From the NCBI GenBank assembly GCA_009780025.1, contig WRAV01000005.1:1-64000 (forward strand): a stretch of DNA of 64,000 bases. Direction: 5' to 3'. This document shows positions 42,447 to 51,360 of the stretch, one piece after another; positions within the stretch are counted from its first letter, which is position 1; every line of letters starts with the position of its first letter. Source of the DNA: Oscillospiraceae bacterium. GTDB taxonomy: Bacteria; Bacillota; Clostridia; Oscillospirales; Ruminococcaceae. The position numbers and the translations under genes were made by a program. The notes under the pieces are model-generated. The model saw only the letters and a program-made list of their open reading frames with translations. It ran no database searches and had not been told where the DNA came from.

Positions 42447-43307
42447 TTAAGTGTAATCAGTGGGCAAAATTTGCACCGCCGCTTTGTCTTTTATCAGATG
42501 CCAAGTCGGCATTCCGCTTATATACCAGAAAGTCAGTCCGTCCGCGCTTATCTCAGCACCGTCGAAAACAAAATCACGCTCCCCAACATAGATGTGAATC
42601 CGGTAGTAGGCACGGCCCAAATGAATATATCGCCCCGCCGGTTGAAAAAACAGGTCTTGAGCGCTTGCGACAGATAGCACCTCGTAAGTGAACACCTCGG
42701 CGGCAAGGCGGAGGGCCTCCTCTTCAGAAATTTGCATCTGCGCCAACCAGCGCTCATCATCTTCGTCTATTTCGCTGCGCCGCGACATGCTGATCTTAAA
42801 TATAGTCAATGGCATCCATTCTTCGTTTAAATCTTCGCCAAAAGTAAAATAGTTCGCGCCCTGCATGATGATTTGAGAGTATCCGACAGCCAGGACAGAC
42901 GTGTGCCCCGGGTCATTTCTTTCGACCAAATACGCGCTGGTGCCGGTTGTGGTTAATCTCCACATTATGGGTACATTTGGGTCGCTAATATATATTTGCG
43001 CGTACTCGCCGTCCCGGTATGCCTGAATCCACCGCAGCAGTATGGTACAAGGCTCATCCCATGGACATTGTCCCAACCCCATAAAGGAGTTTTCTGCCGT
43101 GGGGTTCCAGGCATTTGGGTCATAATCAATCGCTTCTTCGTACTCCTCTGTTTCTACTACTGCTTCTTCCTGCATAGGCGGCAGGTCAGGCACAGCGGCA
43201 ACGTAGTCGTAGTCATGCGGCTCCACATCACTCGGCTGCGCACCACCGCAACCCGCCAACCCAACCACCAAAACCAAAGCAATAAACACAATGCCCGATC
43301 TTTTCAT
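42447..43307 (-). CDS. lipoprotein of unknown function
   Basis: A 286-residue lipoprotein. The ATG at 43307 follows GGGTAGGG and lies 8 bp after the mutase stop, so the two are co-transcribed. The signal peptide ends in GLAGC (Cys21). An acidic, Tyr-rich linker follows, then a mixed alpha/beta region. I do not recognise the domain. Between the phosphohexomutase and aspS, it has no evident functional partner. Confidence 0.72.
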   Translation of the reverse strand: MKRSGIVFIALVLVVGLAGCGGAQPSDVEPHDYDYVAAVPDLPPMQEEAVVETEEYEEAIDYDPNAWNPTAENSFMGLGQCPWDEPCTILLRWIQAYRDGEYAQIYISDPNVPIMWRLTTTGTSAYLVERNDPGHTSVLAVGYSQIIMQGANYFTFGEDLNEEWMPLTIFKISMSRRSEIDEDDERWLAQMQISEEEALRLAAEVFTYEVLSVASAQDLFFQPAGRYIHLGRAYYRIHIYVGERDFVFDGAEISADGLTFWYISGMPTWHLIKDKAAVQILPTDYT

Positions 43308-43314
43308 CACAGCC

Positions 43315-45030
43315 CTACCCCTTAACCAGCGTGGCACACGCAGCCCTATACGCGGCGGTCTTAGCCTCCACGCTCCCGGCATCTTTACCCGTTATGGCGT
43401 AGTATATTTTCAGCTTAGGCTCGGTGCCGGATGGGCGGATTATCACGCTGTTGCCACTGCCTGTGCACAACTCAATCATATCGGTGGGGGGTAGCTCGGC
43501 CTTCTCGCGCTTGCCGCCGGAAATCCGCTCGCCCCTGCCGTAGTCCAGCACCTCGCTGACCTCGTCCCCGGCGATCTCTGCCGGGGGCGTGGCGCGCAGG
43601 CTCTCCATAATCGCGGCCATCGCCTTCATGCCCGCGGCTCCCTCAAAGGTGAAGTTGTCCACATGGCTATGCCAGACCCCAAAGCGTGCGTACAACTCTT
43701 CAAGCGCGTCAATCAGTGTTTTGCCCTGGGTCTTTTGGGCGCAGGCCAGTTCAGTCAGCAGCAGTGCCGCGTTGACGGCGTCTTTGTCCCGGACATAGCC
43801 GCCGCTCAGGTAGCCGCAGCTCTCCTCAAATCCGAAGATGAAGTCCTCCGCACGGCCGGCGGTTTCCAGCTCGGCAATGACCCCGCCGATAAACCTAAAC
43901 CCAGTGAGCACCGCGCGCATCTCTACCCCGTAGTGCTCAGCCACGAGGTCGGCCATCCGAGTGGAGACCAGCGAGCGCACGGCGACCGGCTTACCCGGCA
44001 TCTTGCCCAACTTCTGCCTAGTTCTGCAGATGTAATCAAACAACAGCAGCCCGACCTCGTTGCCGCTTAGTATACGGTACTCCCCGTCGTGTAGAACGGC
44101 GGCACCCACCCGGTCGCAGTCTGGGTCGGTGCCGATTAGCAGGTCGGCCTTCTTCTCTTTGCAGAGAGCCAGTCCAAGTTCCAGGGCCGCGCGGGTCTCC
44201 GGGTTGGGGGACGGACAGGTGGGGAAGTTGCCGTCAGGCGCTTCCTGTTCGCGGACTATGTGAACGTCCGTCAGGCCCAGCCGGTCGAACATCGCACGTA
44301 CACACTTATTCCCCGCACCGTTTAGTGGGGTGAAAACAAGAGAGATTCCGGCCCCGGCGCAGATTTCGGGCTGAAGCGCTTCCTTGAATACGCGGTCGAG
44401 ATAGCGCTCCACGAGGCTATCCGGAATGAATTCGACCAGCCCCTTGGCCAGCGCCTCCTCGAACCCCAGGCAGCGCACGCCCTCAAAGATATCGGTCTCG
44501 AGTATGGCATCCTGGACAATATCCGCAATCTCCGGGCCAATCTGGCAGCCAGAGGCATCGTAGACTTTGTAGCCGTTGTAAGCAGCCGGGTTGTGGCTGG
44601 CCGTTATATTTATCCCCACATCGCAGCCCAATTCACGCACCGCGTAGGAAAGCGCGGGGGTAGGCATCAGCTCAGCGAAGATGTAAGCCTTGATCCCGTT
44701 CGCGGTCAGCACCCCGGCGGCGTGGCGGGCAAACTCCTTCGAGCATAGGCGGCTGTCGTAGGCGATCGCGGCGGTTGGACTGCTTACCCCAGCCTTATTC
44801 AGGTAGCAGGCAATTCCCTGGGTGGCTCGCCCGACAACGTAAGTGTTCATCCGGCCTAAGCCTATACCCATAATGCCCCGCAGCCCGGCTGTGCCAAAGT
44901 TCAGCTCCCGGTAAAAGCGGTCGAATATTTCTTCATCCTGCCCGGCAATACTGCGCAAGTCCGCCTGTGCCGCGGCGTTTCCTGCCGTCTTCTCCAGCCA
45001 GAGGTTGTAAAGTTCGCGCTCTCTGGTCAT
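43315..45030 (-). CDS. pgcA: phospho-sugar mutase (phosphoglucomutase/phosphomannomutase family)
   Basis: A 571-residue alpha-D-phosphohexomutase, likely interconverting glucose 1-phosphate and 6-phosphate. Catalytic serine loop ITASHNPAAYNGYKVYD (about residue 145), metal loop GTDPDCDRVGAAV, sugar loop GFEESCGYLSGGYVRDKDAV and phosphate loop RPSGTEPKLKIYY are all present. The length fits the PgcA group. First gene of a pair with the lipoprotein. Confidence 0.95.
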   Translation of the reverse strand: MTRERELYNLWLEKTAGNAAAQADLRSIAGQDEEIFDRFYRELNFGTAGLRGIMGIGLGRMNTYVVGRATQGIACYLNKAGVSSPTAAIAYDSRLCSKEFARHAAGVLTANGIKAYIFAELMPTPALSYAVRELGCDVGINITASHNPAAYNGYKVYDASGCQIGPEIADIVQDAILETDIFEGVRCLGFEEALAKGLVEFIPDSLVERYLDRVFKEALQPEICAGAGISLVFTPLNGAGNKCVRAMFDRLGLTDVHIVREQEAPDGNFPTCPSPNPETRAALELGLALCKEKKADLLIGTDPDCDRVGAAVLHDGEYRILSGNEVGLLLFDYICRTRQKLGKMPGKPVAVRSLVSTRMADLVAEHYGVEMRAVLTGFRFIGGVIAELETAGRAEDFIFGFEESCGYLSGGYVRDKDAVNAALLLTELACAQKTQGKTLIDALEELYARFGVWHSHVDNFTFEGAAGMKAMAAIMESLRATPPAEIAGDEVSEVLDYGRGERISGGKREKAELPPTDMIELCTGSGNSVIIRPSGTEPKLKIYYAITGKDAGSVEAKTAAYRAACATLVKG

Positions 45031-45147
45031 CTATGAGGTATCTCCCTTCGTTATCATCTGTCAGCTATTATATCACATCTTTACCATATTACGCCACCCA
45101 TCACCTCGTAGTTTTTGGGAGCGGATAAATAGCGCTGGCTTTAAATT

Positions 45148-45226
45148 GTAGGGGCAGACGGCAATCCGCCCATGTTTCGGTGCAGTGTGTGGCCAAAGCA
45201 GCGGGACGATTGCCATCGTCCCCTAC
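45148..45226. repeat. GTAG-type hairpin element upstream of comM
   Basis: Left unit GTAGGGGCAGACGGCAATCC and right unit GGGACGATTGCCATCGTCCCCTAC. The two cores differ though the ends mirror each other. Confidence 0.85.
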
Positions 45227-45265
45227 GACATCAACGCACTTGGCCGCTACCCAGTTTTTTGCCAC

Positions 45266-45312
45266 TTGGCAAAATTCGCCTTTTGGGCTATAATTGACGA
45301 CATAATTCGACA
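45266..45312 (+). promoter_or_regulatory. comM promoter with tandem candidate Spo0A boxes
   Basis: TTGGCA (45266-45271), a 17-bp spacer and TATAAT (45289-45294) are followed by CGACATAATTCGACAAATT (45298-45316). The box pair GACGACA/TTCGACA is 10 bp apart and differs by one base from the same stretch before the sensor kinase gene. Confidence 0.6.
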
Positions 45313-45333
45313 AATTGGAGGGGGGAGAGCGCG

Positions 45334-46869
45334 GTGTACTGCTCACTTGGAAGCTTTGGCCTTAATGGAATCGAGCCGCACGTTGTCTCGGTTGAAGTGG
45401 ACTGCCGCAGGGCAATGCCCGGTTTTGACATTGTCGGCCTGCCCGATGCCGCCGTAAAGGAGTCCCGGGAGCGGGTGCGCTCTGCCGTGCAAAACATGGG
45501 CTACCCCACAATTATCTCAAAAGTGGTGGCCAATTTGGCACCCGCCGATACTAAAAAACAGGGTTCGGTTTACGACCTGCCCATCCTGCTCGCGCTGCTC
45601 TGCGCCTGCGGGTACGAGAATCTTAACTTTGAGGGCACGGCTGTAGTCGGGGAGATCGGCCTTTCGGGTGAGGTGCGTGGGGTGGCCGGCGTGCTGCCAA
45701 TGGTGCTGGATGCCGGCAAGCTGGGCTTTCGGCGGGTGATTATACCCACCCAGAACGCCGCCGAGGCGTCGGTGGCAGATGAAGTAGAGGTTCTCTGCGC
45801 CGCCCATGCCCGGGAGGTCCTCGACTTCTTTCGCGGCAAAGCCGCCCTGCCCCACGCCAGGGACATCAAAAACGATCGGACGCCGGCCCCGCCGGTTCAG
45901 CTTGATCTCGCCGACATCAAGGGCCAGCGGGAAGCCAAGCGCGCCCTTGAGGTCGCTGCCGCCGGTGGGCACAACATCCTGTTTATAGGGCCCCCGGGCA
46001 CCGGCAAAAGTATGCTAGCCGGGCGGCTGCCGTCTATCCTGCCTCCGATGACCAGACAAGAATCCATCGAAGTGACCAAGATTCACTCGGTAGCCGGGCT
46101 GCTTCCACCTGAGGTTTCGCTGCTCGAGCAGCGCCCGTTCCGCTCGCCACACCACACGGTATCGGCCGCCTCGCTGATTGGAGGCGGCCCCGTCCCCAAA
46201 CCGGGAGACATCTCGCTGGCCCACGGGGGCGTGCTCTTCCTAGACGAGCTGCCACAGTTCCAGAAGAATGTGCTCGAAGTCCTCCGCCAGCCCCTGGAGG
46301 ACGGTATGGTTAGCATTTCCCGGGTGCGCCAGCGGCTTACATACCCAAGCCGTACCATGCTGGTCGCCGCCATGAACCCCTGCCCCTGCGGCCTGTTCGG
46401 CCACCCAACCCAGCAGTGCAGCTGCTCCCCGCTCGCAATCAGCCGGTACTTAGGGCGCATTTCAGGCCCGCTGCTCGACCGGATAGACATCCAAATGGAG
46501 GTGTTGCCGGTAGAGTACAGCCAGCTCACCGCCACTAATAAGGAAGAAAGTTCGGCTGTAGTGCGCGACCGGGTAAACGCCGCCCGGCAACTGCAAGTAC
46601 AGCGCTTTGCCTCTCTTGGTCAGGAGATTCCCTGCAACGCCCAGATACCAGCCGGTCTACTGGCCGAAGTCTGCGCGATGGAACCTGCCGCCGAAAAACT
46701 GCTAAAATCCGCCTACGACCGTATGGGCCTGAGTGCCCGTGGCTACAGCCGGATACTTAAAGTGGCACGCACTGTGGCCGACCTAGAGGCCGCACAGTTG
46801 ATTGGCCCCGAGCATATCGCTGGGGCGATACAGATGCGCAGCCTTGACCGGAAGTACTGGGGCGGGTAG
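45334..46869 (+). CDS. comM: YifB/ComM-family Mg chelatase-like AAA+ ATPase
   Basis: A 511-residue protein starting at GTG after GGAGG. An N-terminal ChlI-like Lon-fold domain (about 1-170), the AAA+ core with Walker A (IGPPGTGKSMLAGRLPSILPP) and Walker B (GGVLFLDELPQF), and a C-terminal Mg_chelatase_C domain (ARGYSRILKVARTVADLE). In naturally competent bacteria ComM is a branch-migration helicase. Its promoter carries candidate Spo0A boxes. No dprA follows, unlike many genomes. Confidence 0.96.
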   Translation: MYCSLGSFGLNGIEPHVVSVEVDCRRAMPGFDIVGLPDAAVKESRERVRSAVQNMGYPTIISKVVANLAPADTKKQGSVYDLPILLALLCACGYENLNFEGTAVVGEIGLSGEVRGVAGVLPMVLDAGKLGFRRVIIPTQNAAEASVADEVEVLCAAHAREVLDFFRGKAALPHARDIKNDRTPAPPVQLDLADIKGQREAKRALEVAAAGGHNILFIGPPGTGKSMLAGRLPSILPPMTRQESIEVTKIHSVAGLLPPEVSLLEQRPFRSPHHTVSAASLIGGGPVPKPGDISLAHGGVLFLDELPQFQKNVLEVLRQPLEDGMVSISRVRQRLTYPSRTMLVAAMNPCPCGLFGHPTQQCSCSPLAISRYLGRISGPLLDRIDIQMEVLPVEYSQLTATNKEESSAVVRDRVNAARQLQVQRFASLGQEIPCNAQIPAGLLAEVCAMEPAAEKLLKSAYDRMGLSARGYSRILKVARTVADLEAAQLIGPEHIAGAIQMRSLDRKYWGG

Positions 46870-46964
46870 CGCCAGCTCTTCTGCGTGTTATAGCTAGCTG
46901 ATGAGCTTTGAAATCGCCCCAAGGGGTAGGTGGTTTTTGAGGATAAGAGTTTTGAGGTTTAAGG

Positions 46965-47590
46965 TCGAGGGCTGAATTTTGATTCGCCTTCGGGCGGATA
47001 TAATGTGCCGCTTATACCGCAGTTACACCTACTTTTCTTTGTCTCGCCAAAGAGAAGGTAAGCAAAAGAAAGGCGACTGGGGGAGAACCCTCGCAAGCAA
47101 GCTTGCTAACTCCCCCAGGCCCCCTCTCCAAGAGCAGGTGAGCGAGAGCCAGGGCGTCTGCCCGTGTGTAATTCTCGCGAGCTCCCGACTTGCCAACAGC
47201 GGCAGGAGTAACAATAGACGCCTTCTAATTTCAGCCCTTGGCCACCGGCGAACCTACCCAGCCGCTATGCGAGCCCAGGTTTAGAGTAAGGAATTCTCGC
47301 AGTGAGGTGCTTACTGCTGACTGTGCCATTGTTGACGAACACTGTCAGATTCGGAGTGGTATCGCCCATGAACCTGACTACCGGCCCCGGTTACCTGCCC
47401 TTGACCTACCAGTGGGGGCCTGGGGGAGTTGTCTGCGAAGCACGTCCTTTGTGCGTAGTCAGACCCGGTCCTCCCCCAGTCGCCTTTCTTTTGCTTACTT
47501 TTCTTGGCGAGACAAGAAAAGTAAGTGCCTCCGCGGCATGAGCGGCACATTATCCTCGCCCGTAGGCGAATTAAAATTCAGACCTTGAAC
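46965..47590. repeat. large inverted-repeat element (copy 3, opposite orientation)
   Basis: Reverse-complement homologue of the element at 3345-3987 over its whole length, including both arms (TACTTTTCTTTGTCTCGCC and its mirror ending GGAGGCACTTAC) and the loop motif CAGCCGCTATGCGAGCCC. The outermost arm parts (GATTCGCCT with mirror AGGCGAAT) differ from copy 1 yet remain complementary to each other and are shared with copy 2. Arms diverge more here (about 85-90% by eye). Confidence 0.88.
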
Positions 47591-47636
47591 TGGAACTTGA
47601 CCTTAAAAGCCCTTGACCTCAGCGTAAGTCACGGAC

Positions 47637-47820
47637 CGCCCGGTGGTCGCTCCCTACAACGCAGGGTTCGCGGGGAAAGGCGGGCCGCACAGGGGTGCGG
47701 CCCCTACACAGGAGGTGCTCTCGTGGAATTCGAGCGGGACGACACCGCCCCTACAGCGGTTAAGCTTGTGGGGATTGGCAGAACGCACGAAAGATGCGGC
47801 CCCTATAGCGTTAGACCTTA
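47637..47820. repeat. array of GTAG-type palindromic units downstream of copy 3
   Basis: Units ending CTAC follow each other: a CGGACCGCCCGGTGG unit ending CCCTAC, GGGCCGCACAGGGGTGCGGCCCCTAC, CGGGACGACACCGCCCCTAC and one ending GCGGCCCCTA. The linker AGCTTGTGGGGATTGGC matches the array at 4041-4293. The rest of the gap to argC (about 47821-48003) holds no other feature I can name. Confidence 0.75.
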
Positions 47821-48003
47821 ACCTCAAATACTACCACCCCCCAGAACAGTTTAGAAGTCCGTCGACTATAGCTATACAGAGGTCGGCCAAAATGCCGCAA
47901 TCGCGCATGTTTAAAACTTCTGCCCAAAGCCCACCGCTCCGCGGGCCCCTTTTTGTAAGAGCGCACAAAAATCCAAAATATAGAATAAATATACATTTGG
48001 GTC

Positions 48004-48032
48004 TTGAAATCCAGCGACCACTCGTGTATAAT
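48004..48032 (+). promoter_or_regulatory. sigma-A promoter of the arg operon
   Basis: TTGAAA, a 17-bp spacer and TATAAT, about 60 bp before argC. An AT-rich stretch follows, but I cannot point to a clear ArgR box. Confidence 0.82.
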
Positions 48033-48091
48033 GTTCACTACAAACAGTATAAATATAACTTCAAGCTATACATGCAAAGAAGGTAATCATC

Positions 48092-49048
48092 ATGCCAACC
48101 AAGGTATTCATAGACGGCGGCGAGGGCACTACCGGCCTTCGGCTGCACGAGCGCTTGAGTGCGCGGAACGACATACAACTGCTCACCATCGACCCTGCCC
48201 TGCGCAAGGACGAGAGCGCAAAGGCAGAGATTTCGAACGCAGCGGACATAGTCTTCCTCTGCTTGCCAGATGACGCTGCACGAGCGTCTGTGGCCGGGAT
48301 AACAAACCCCAATACAAAAGTCATCGACGCCTCAACCGCACACCGGGTTCTGGATAGCTGGGCCTACGGCCTGCCCGAGCTCTCCGCCGGCCACCGGGAA
48401 AAAGTCGCGACGTCCACATGGATTTGCGTGCCGGGCTGCCACGCCTCCGGCTTTAATCTGTTGGTCTATCCGCTGGTGGCAAGCGGATTAGTGGCAGCTA
48501 ATTACCCCTTTGCTTCCCACTCGGTCACCGGGTATAGCGGGGCGGGCAAAAAAGTCATCGCCGCCTATGCCGAGGACGATCGCCCCGGGTATTATGGCAC
48601 TCCCCGCCAGTACGCTCTGGGGCAAGCCCACAAACACCTGCCCGAGATGCAAAAGATCTCCGGGTTGGCGCACCCACCAGTTTTTAACCCCATCATCGCG
48701 GATTTTTACTGCGGTATGGTGGTTACAATTCCGCTGCATCTGCGGCTGCTGAAGGGCAGCCCGGACGCTCAGCAGCTGCACAGCTTCTTCTCAGACTTTT
48801 ACGCCGGGCAAAAACTGGTGACAGTCGCGCCATGGCAAGCCGAAGCCTCTCTACCCGAGGGTATGCTTGAGCCCGCTCACTTTTCCGGCCGGGACGACCT
48901 CGAGATTTTCGTCTGCGGGAACAGCGAGCACGCTATCCTAGCGGCCCGCTTCGACAACCTGGGCAAAGGTGCCTCCGGGGCGGCCATACAGTGCATGAAC
49001 ATATCCCTTGGTCTGTCCGAGGAAACCGGGCTAGTCACAGGCAGCTGA
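48092..49048 (+). CDS. argC: N-acetyl-gamma-glutamyl-phosphate reductase, type 2
   Basis: A 318-residue NADPH-dependent reductase, third step of ornithine synthesis. The start VFIDGGEGTTGLRLHERL, IDASTAHRV, the active cysteine in CVPGCHASGFNLLVYPL and SVTGYSGAGKK are typical of the shorter type 2 ArgC. First gene of argC-J-B-D-F. Its TGA stop is the first part of the inverted repeat that fills the gap to argJ. Confidence 0.95.
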   Translation: MPTKVFIDGGEGTTGLRLHERLSARNDIQLLTIDPALRKDESAKAEISNAADIVFLCLPDDAARASVAGITNPNTKVIDASTAHRVLDSWAYGLPELSAGHREKVATSTWICVPGCHASGFNLLVYPLVASGLVAANYPFASHSVTGYSGAGKKVIAAYAEDDRPGYYGTPRQYALGQAHKHLPEMQKISGLAHPPVFNPIIADFYCGMVVTIPLHLRLLKGSPDAQQLHSFFSDFYAGQKLVTVAPWQAEASLPEGMLEPAHFSGRDDLEIFVCGNSEHAILAARFDNLGKGASGAAIQCMNISLGLSEETGLVTGS

Positions 49049-49160
49049 CAGTTGACAATTATAGAATCGCCTGAAGCGATTGAATTGAAAGATGCAGCTC
49101 AAACTGCTATAATCAAAATTGTCCGCGCGGCGGACTCGTTTGCTGTCAACTGTCAACTGA
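49045..49160. repeat. TGACAGTTGACA-type inverted repeat between argC and argJ
   Basis: CTGACAGTTGACAATT at the left and TGTCAACTGTCAACTGA at the right, with inner arms (ATTATAG/CTATAAT) and a hairpin AATCGC-CTGAA-GCGATT. It is a different family from the GTAG units. It provides the argC stop and ends about 10 bp before the argJ ribosome site. Confidence 0.82.
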
Positions 49161-49179
49161 GAAAAAGGAGAACATAAGT

Positions 49180-50406
49180 ATGTCTATTAAACTCATCCAA
49201 GGCGGCGTTTGCGCCCCTGCAGGATTCACTGCCGGGGGAGTTCGCTGTGGGCTGGCGAAGAAACCGGGCAAGAAGGATTTGGCCCTTATCTACAGCGAGA
49301 CACTCTGCACCGCGGCGGCCAGCTACACCACCAACAAAGTCAAGGCCGCGCCCGTCCTGCTCACCCAAGCCCACCTGCGGGACGGCAAAGCCCAGGCGAT
49401 TTTCTGCAACAGCGGTAACGCAAACGCCTGCGTTCCCGGCGGGGAAGAAGCTGCCAGCCGGATGTGCTTTATGGCCGGCAAGCTGCTGGACTTAAACCCC
49501 GAGGACATCATCGTGGCCTCTACCGGGGTTATCGGCCAGCCGCTTAACATACCTCTTATCGAGAGCGCTATGCCAAAGCTGGGCCAGGCGCTCACCGGGG
49601 AAGCCGAAGGTAGTAAAGCTGCCAGCTCGGCTATCATGACCACCGACCTCATGGAGAAGGAAATCGCCGTCTCATTTGAGCTGGACGGCAAAACCTGCTC
49701 TCTGGGCGGCATAGCCAAAGGCTCGGGGATGATACACCCCAACATGGCCACCATGCTCGCCTTTTTGACCACCGACGCCGCTATCTCTTCCCCCATGCTG
49801 AAGGCAGCGCTGGACTTCGTTATCCCCAGCACCTTTAACATGGTCAGCGTGGACGGCGACACTTCTACCAACGACATGTGCGCCATTATGGCCAACGGCC
49901 TTGCCGGCAACTCTCAGATTATCACACACGGCCCCGACTTTGACGCCTTCGCGGCGGCGCTGGCCCGAGTGCTTATCTACCTTGCCCGCCTGATGGCCCG
50001 GGACGGCGAGGGTGCCACCAAGCTGCTCGAGTGTACGGTTACCGGTGCCAGCAGCGACGCCACCGCCAGGATTCTTGCAAAGGCGGTTATAGGCTCTAAC
50101 TTGGTCAAGTGTGCTATGTTCGGCAAGGACGCCAACTGGGGCCGGATAATCTGCGCCCTGGGTTACTCGGGTGCGGACTTTGACCCGGGGCAGGTCAAAA
50201 TCTCCCTTGCCTCGGAGGCTGGAACAGTTGTTGTCTGCCAGAACGGCACAGGGCTTAACTTTTCGGAAGAGCTAGCCCTTAAAGTCCTTGAGCCCGAAGA
50301 GATCGGCATTCAGATAGAAGTTGGCCAGGGCGAGGGCGGCGCCGTTGCCTGGGGCTGTGACTTTAGCTACGATTACGTTAAGATAAACGGAGATTACCGC
50401 TCATGA
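49180..50406 (+). CDS. argJ: bifunctional glutamate N-acetyltransferase/ornithine acetyltransferase
   Basis: A 408-residue Ntn-type enzyme that recycles the acetyl group from acetylornithine to glutamate. It is self-cleaved before the nucleophile Thr in NMATMLAFLTTDA (about residue 190). The start of the alpha chain and the C-terminal KINGDYRS match the family. No argA is needed if the enzyme is bifunctional; that cannot be settled by sequence alone. Overlaps argB by four bases. Confidence 0.97.
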   Translation: MSIKLIQGGVCAPAGFTAGGVRCGLAKKPGKKDLALIYSETLCTAAASYTTNKVKAAPVLLTQAHLRDGKAQAIFCNSGNANACVPGGEEAASRMCFMAGKLLDLNPEDIIVASTGVIGQPLNIPLIESAMPKLGQALTGEAEGSKAASSAIMTTDLMEKEIAVSFELDGKTCSLGGIAKGSGMIHPNMATMLAFLTTDAAISSPMLKAALDFVIPSTFNMVSVDGDTSTNDMCAIMANGLAGNSQIITHGPDFDAFAAALARVLIYLARLMARDGEGATKLLECTVTGASSDATARILAKAVIGSNLVKCAMFGKDANWGRIICALGYSGADFDPGQVKISLASEAGTVVVCQNGTGLNFSEELALKVLEPEEIGIQIEVGQGEGGAVAWGCDFSYDYVKINGDYRS

Positions 50407-51266
50407 TGAATAAAGACAACTCGACAGTCGCGGACGTTCTCATACAGGCGCTACCCTATATCCAGAAATACTTTGGCAAAATAGTGGTGATAAAATACGG
50501 TGGCCACGCCATGCAGAGCGAAGAGCTCAAAAACGCGGTGATGAAGGACATAGTCTTGCTTTCTCTGATCGGCATCAAAGTGGTGCTGGTACATGGCGGC
50601 GGGCCTGAGATTAACGCCACACTAAACGCGATGAATATACCCACCCGGTTTGTGGACGGCCTGCGCTATACCGACCTTGAAACCGTGGATGTTGTCCAGA
50701 TGGTCATGTCCGGCAAGATAAACAAGGGGCTGGTGGGGCTGCTCACCCGCAGCGGAGGCAAAGCTATCGGTCTTTGCGGGCTGGACGGCGGGCTTATCCA
50801 GGCCAAAAAGCTGGACGTCGATGTGGATTTAGGATACGTAGGCGAAGTCACAGCGGTGAATACCGACGTAATATTCGACCAACTTGACAAAGGCTACATT
50901 CCGGTCATCTCTTCGGTTGGCGGTGATAGCTCAGGCAATCCGTACAACATAAACGCCGACAGCGCAGCCGCCGCTATTGCCGGTGCGCTCAAGGCTGAGA
51001 ATCTGATCCTAATGACCGATGTCGTGGGTCTGCTGCGGGACAAGAACGACGAGAGCACCCTTATCCCCCAGGTGAATATCAGCCAGGTACCTGCCCTTGT
51101 CAACGACGGTATAATCTCCGGCGGGATGATTCCCAAAGTCGAGAGTTGCGTGCTGGCCGTTCGCCAGGAGGTTAAGCGAGCGTTCATCATAGACGGGCGG
51201 ATTCCACACTCGATCCTAATTGAGTTGATGACCAATGAAGGTATCGGCACGATGTTTAAGGTGTAG
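50403..51266 (+). CDS. argB: acetylglutamate kinase
   Basis: A 287-residue amino acid kinase, second step of the pathway. VIKYGGHAMQ, LVHGGGPEIN, NINADSAAAAIAGALKAENLILMTDV and the arginine-sensitive-type N-terminal helix (VLIQALPYIQKYFGK) are visible, so feedback inhibition by arginine is likely. The final TMFKV is the normal end, and its TAG stop is the first part of a GTAG repeat. Confidence 0.97.
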   Translation: MMNKDNSTVADVLIQALPYIQKYFGKIVVIKYGGHAMQSEELKNAVMKDIVLLSLIGIKVVLVHGGGPEINATLNAMNIPTRFVDGLRYTDLETVDVVQMVMSGKINKGLVGLLTRSGGKAIGLCGLDGGLIQAKKLDVDVDLGYVGEVTAVNTDVIFDQLDKGYIPVISSVGGDSSGNPYNINADSAAAAIAGALKAENLILMTDVVGLLRDKNDESTLIPQVNISQVPALVNDGIISGGMIPKVESCVLAVRQEVKRAFIIDGRIPHSILIELMTNEGIGTMFKV

Positions 51267-51346
51267 GGTACGCGCCCCCGCGCGTACCGGCCGATTATGG
51301 CGGCATCCCAATAATACGACGGTACGCGCAGGGGCGCGTACCCTAC
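51263..51346. repeat. GTAG-type hairpin element between argB and argD
   Basis: Left GTAGGGTACGCGCCCCCGCG and right GGTACGCGCAGGGGCGCG followed by TACCCTAC. The left end includes the argB stop codon, and the right end is directly followed by the argD ribosome site AAGGAGGT. Confidence 0.9.
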
Positions 51347-51360
51347 AAGGAGGTCACCCC

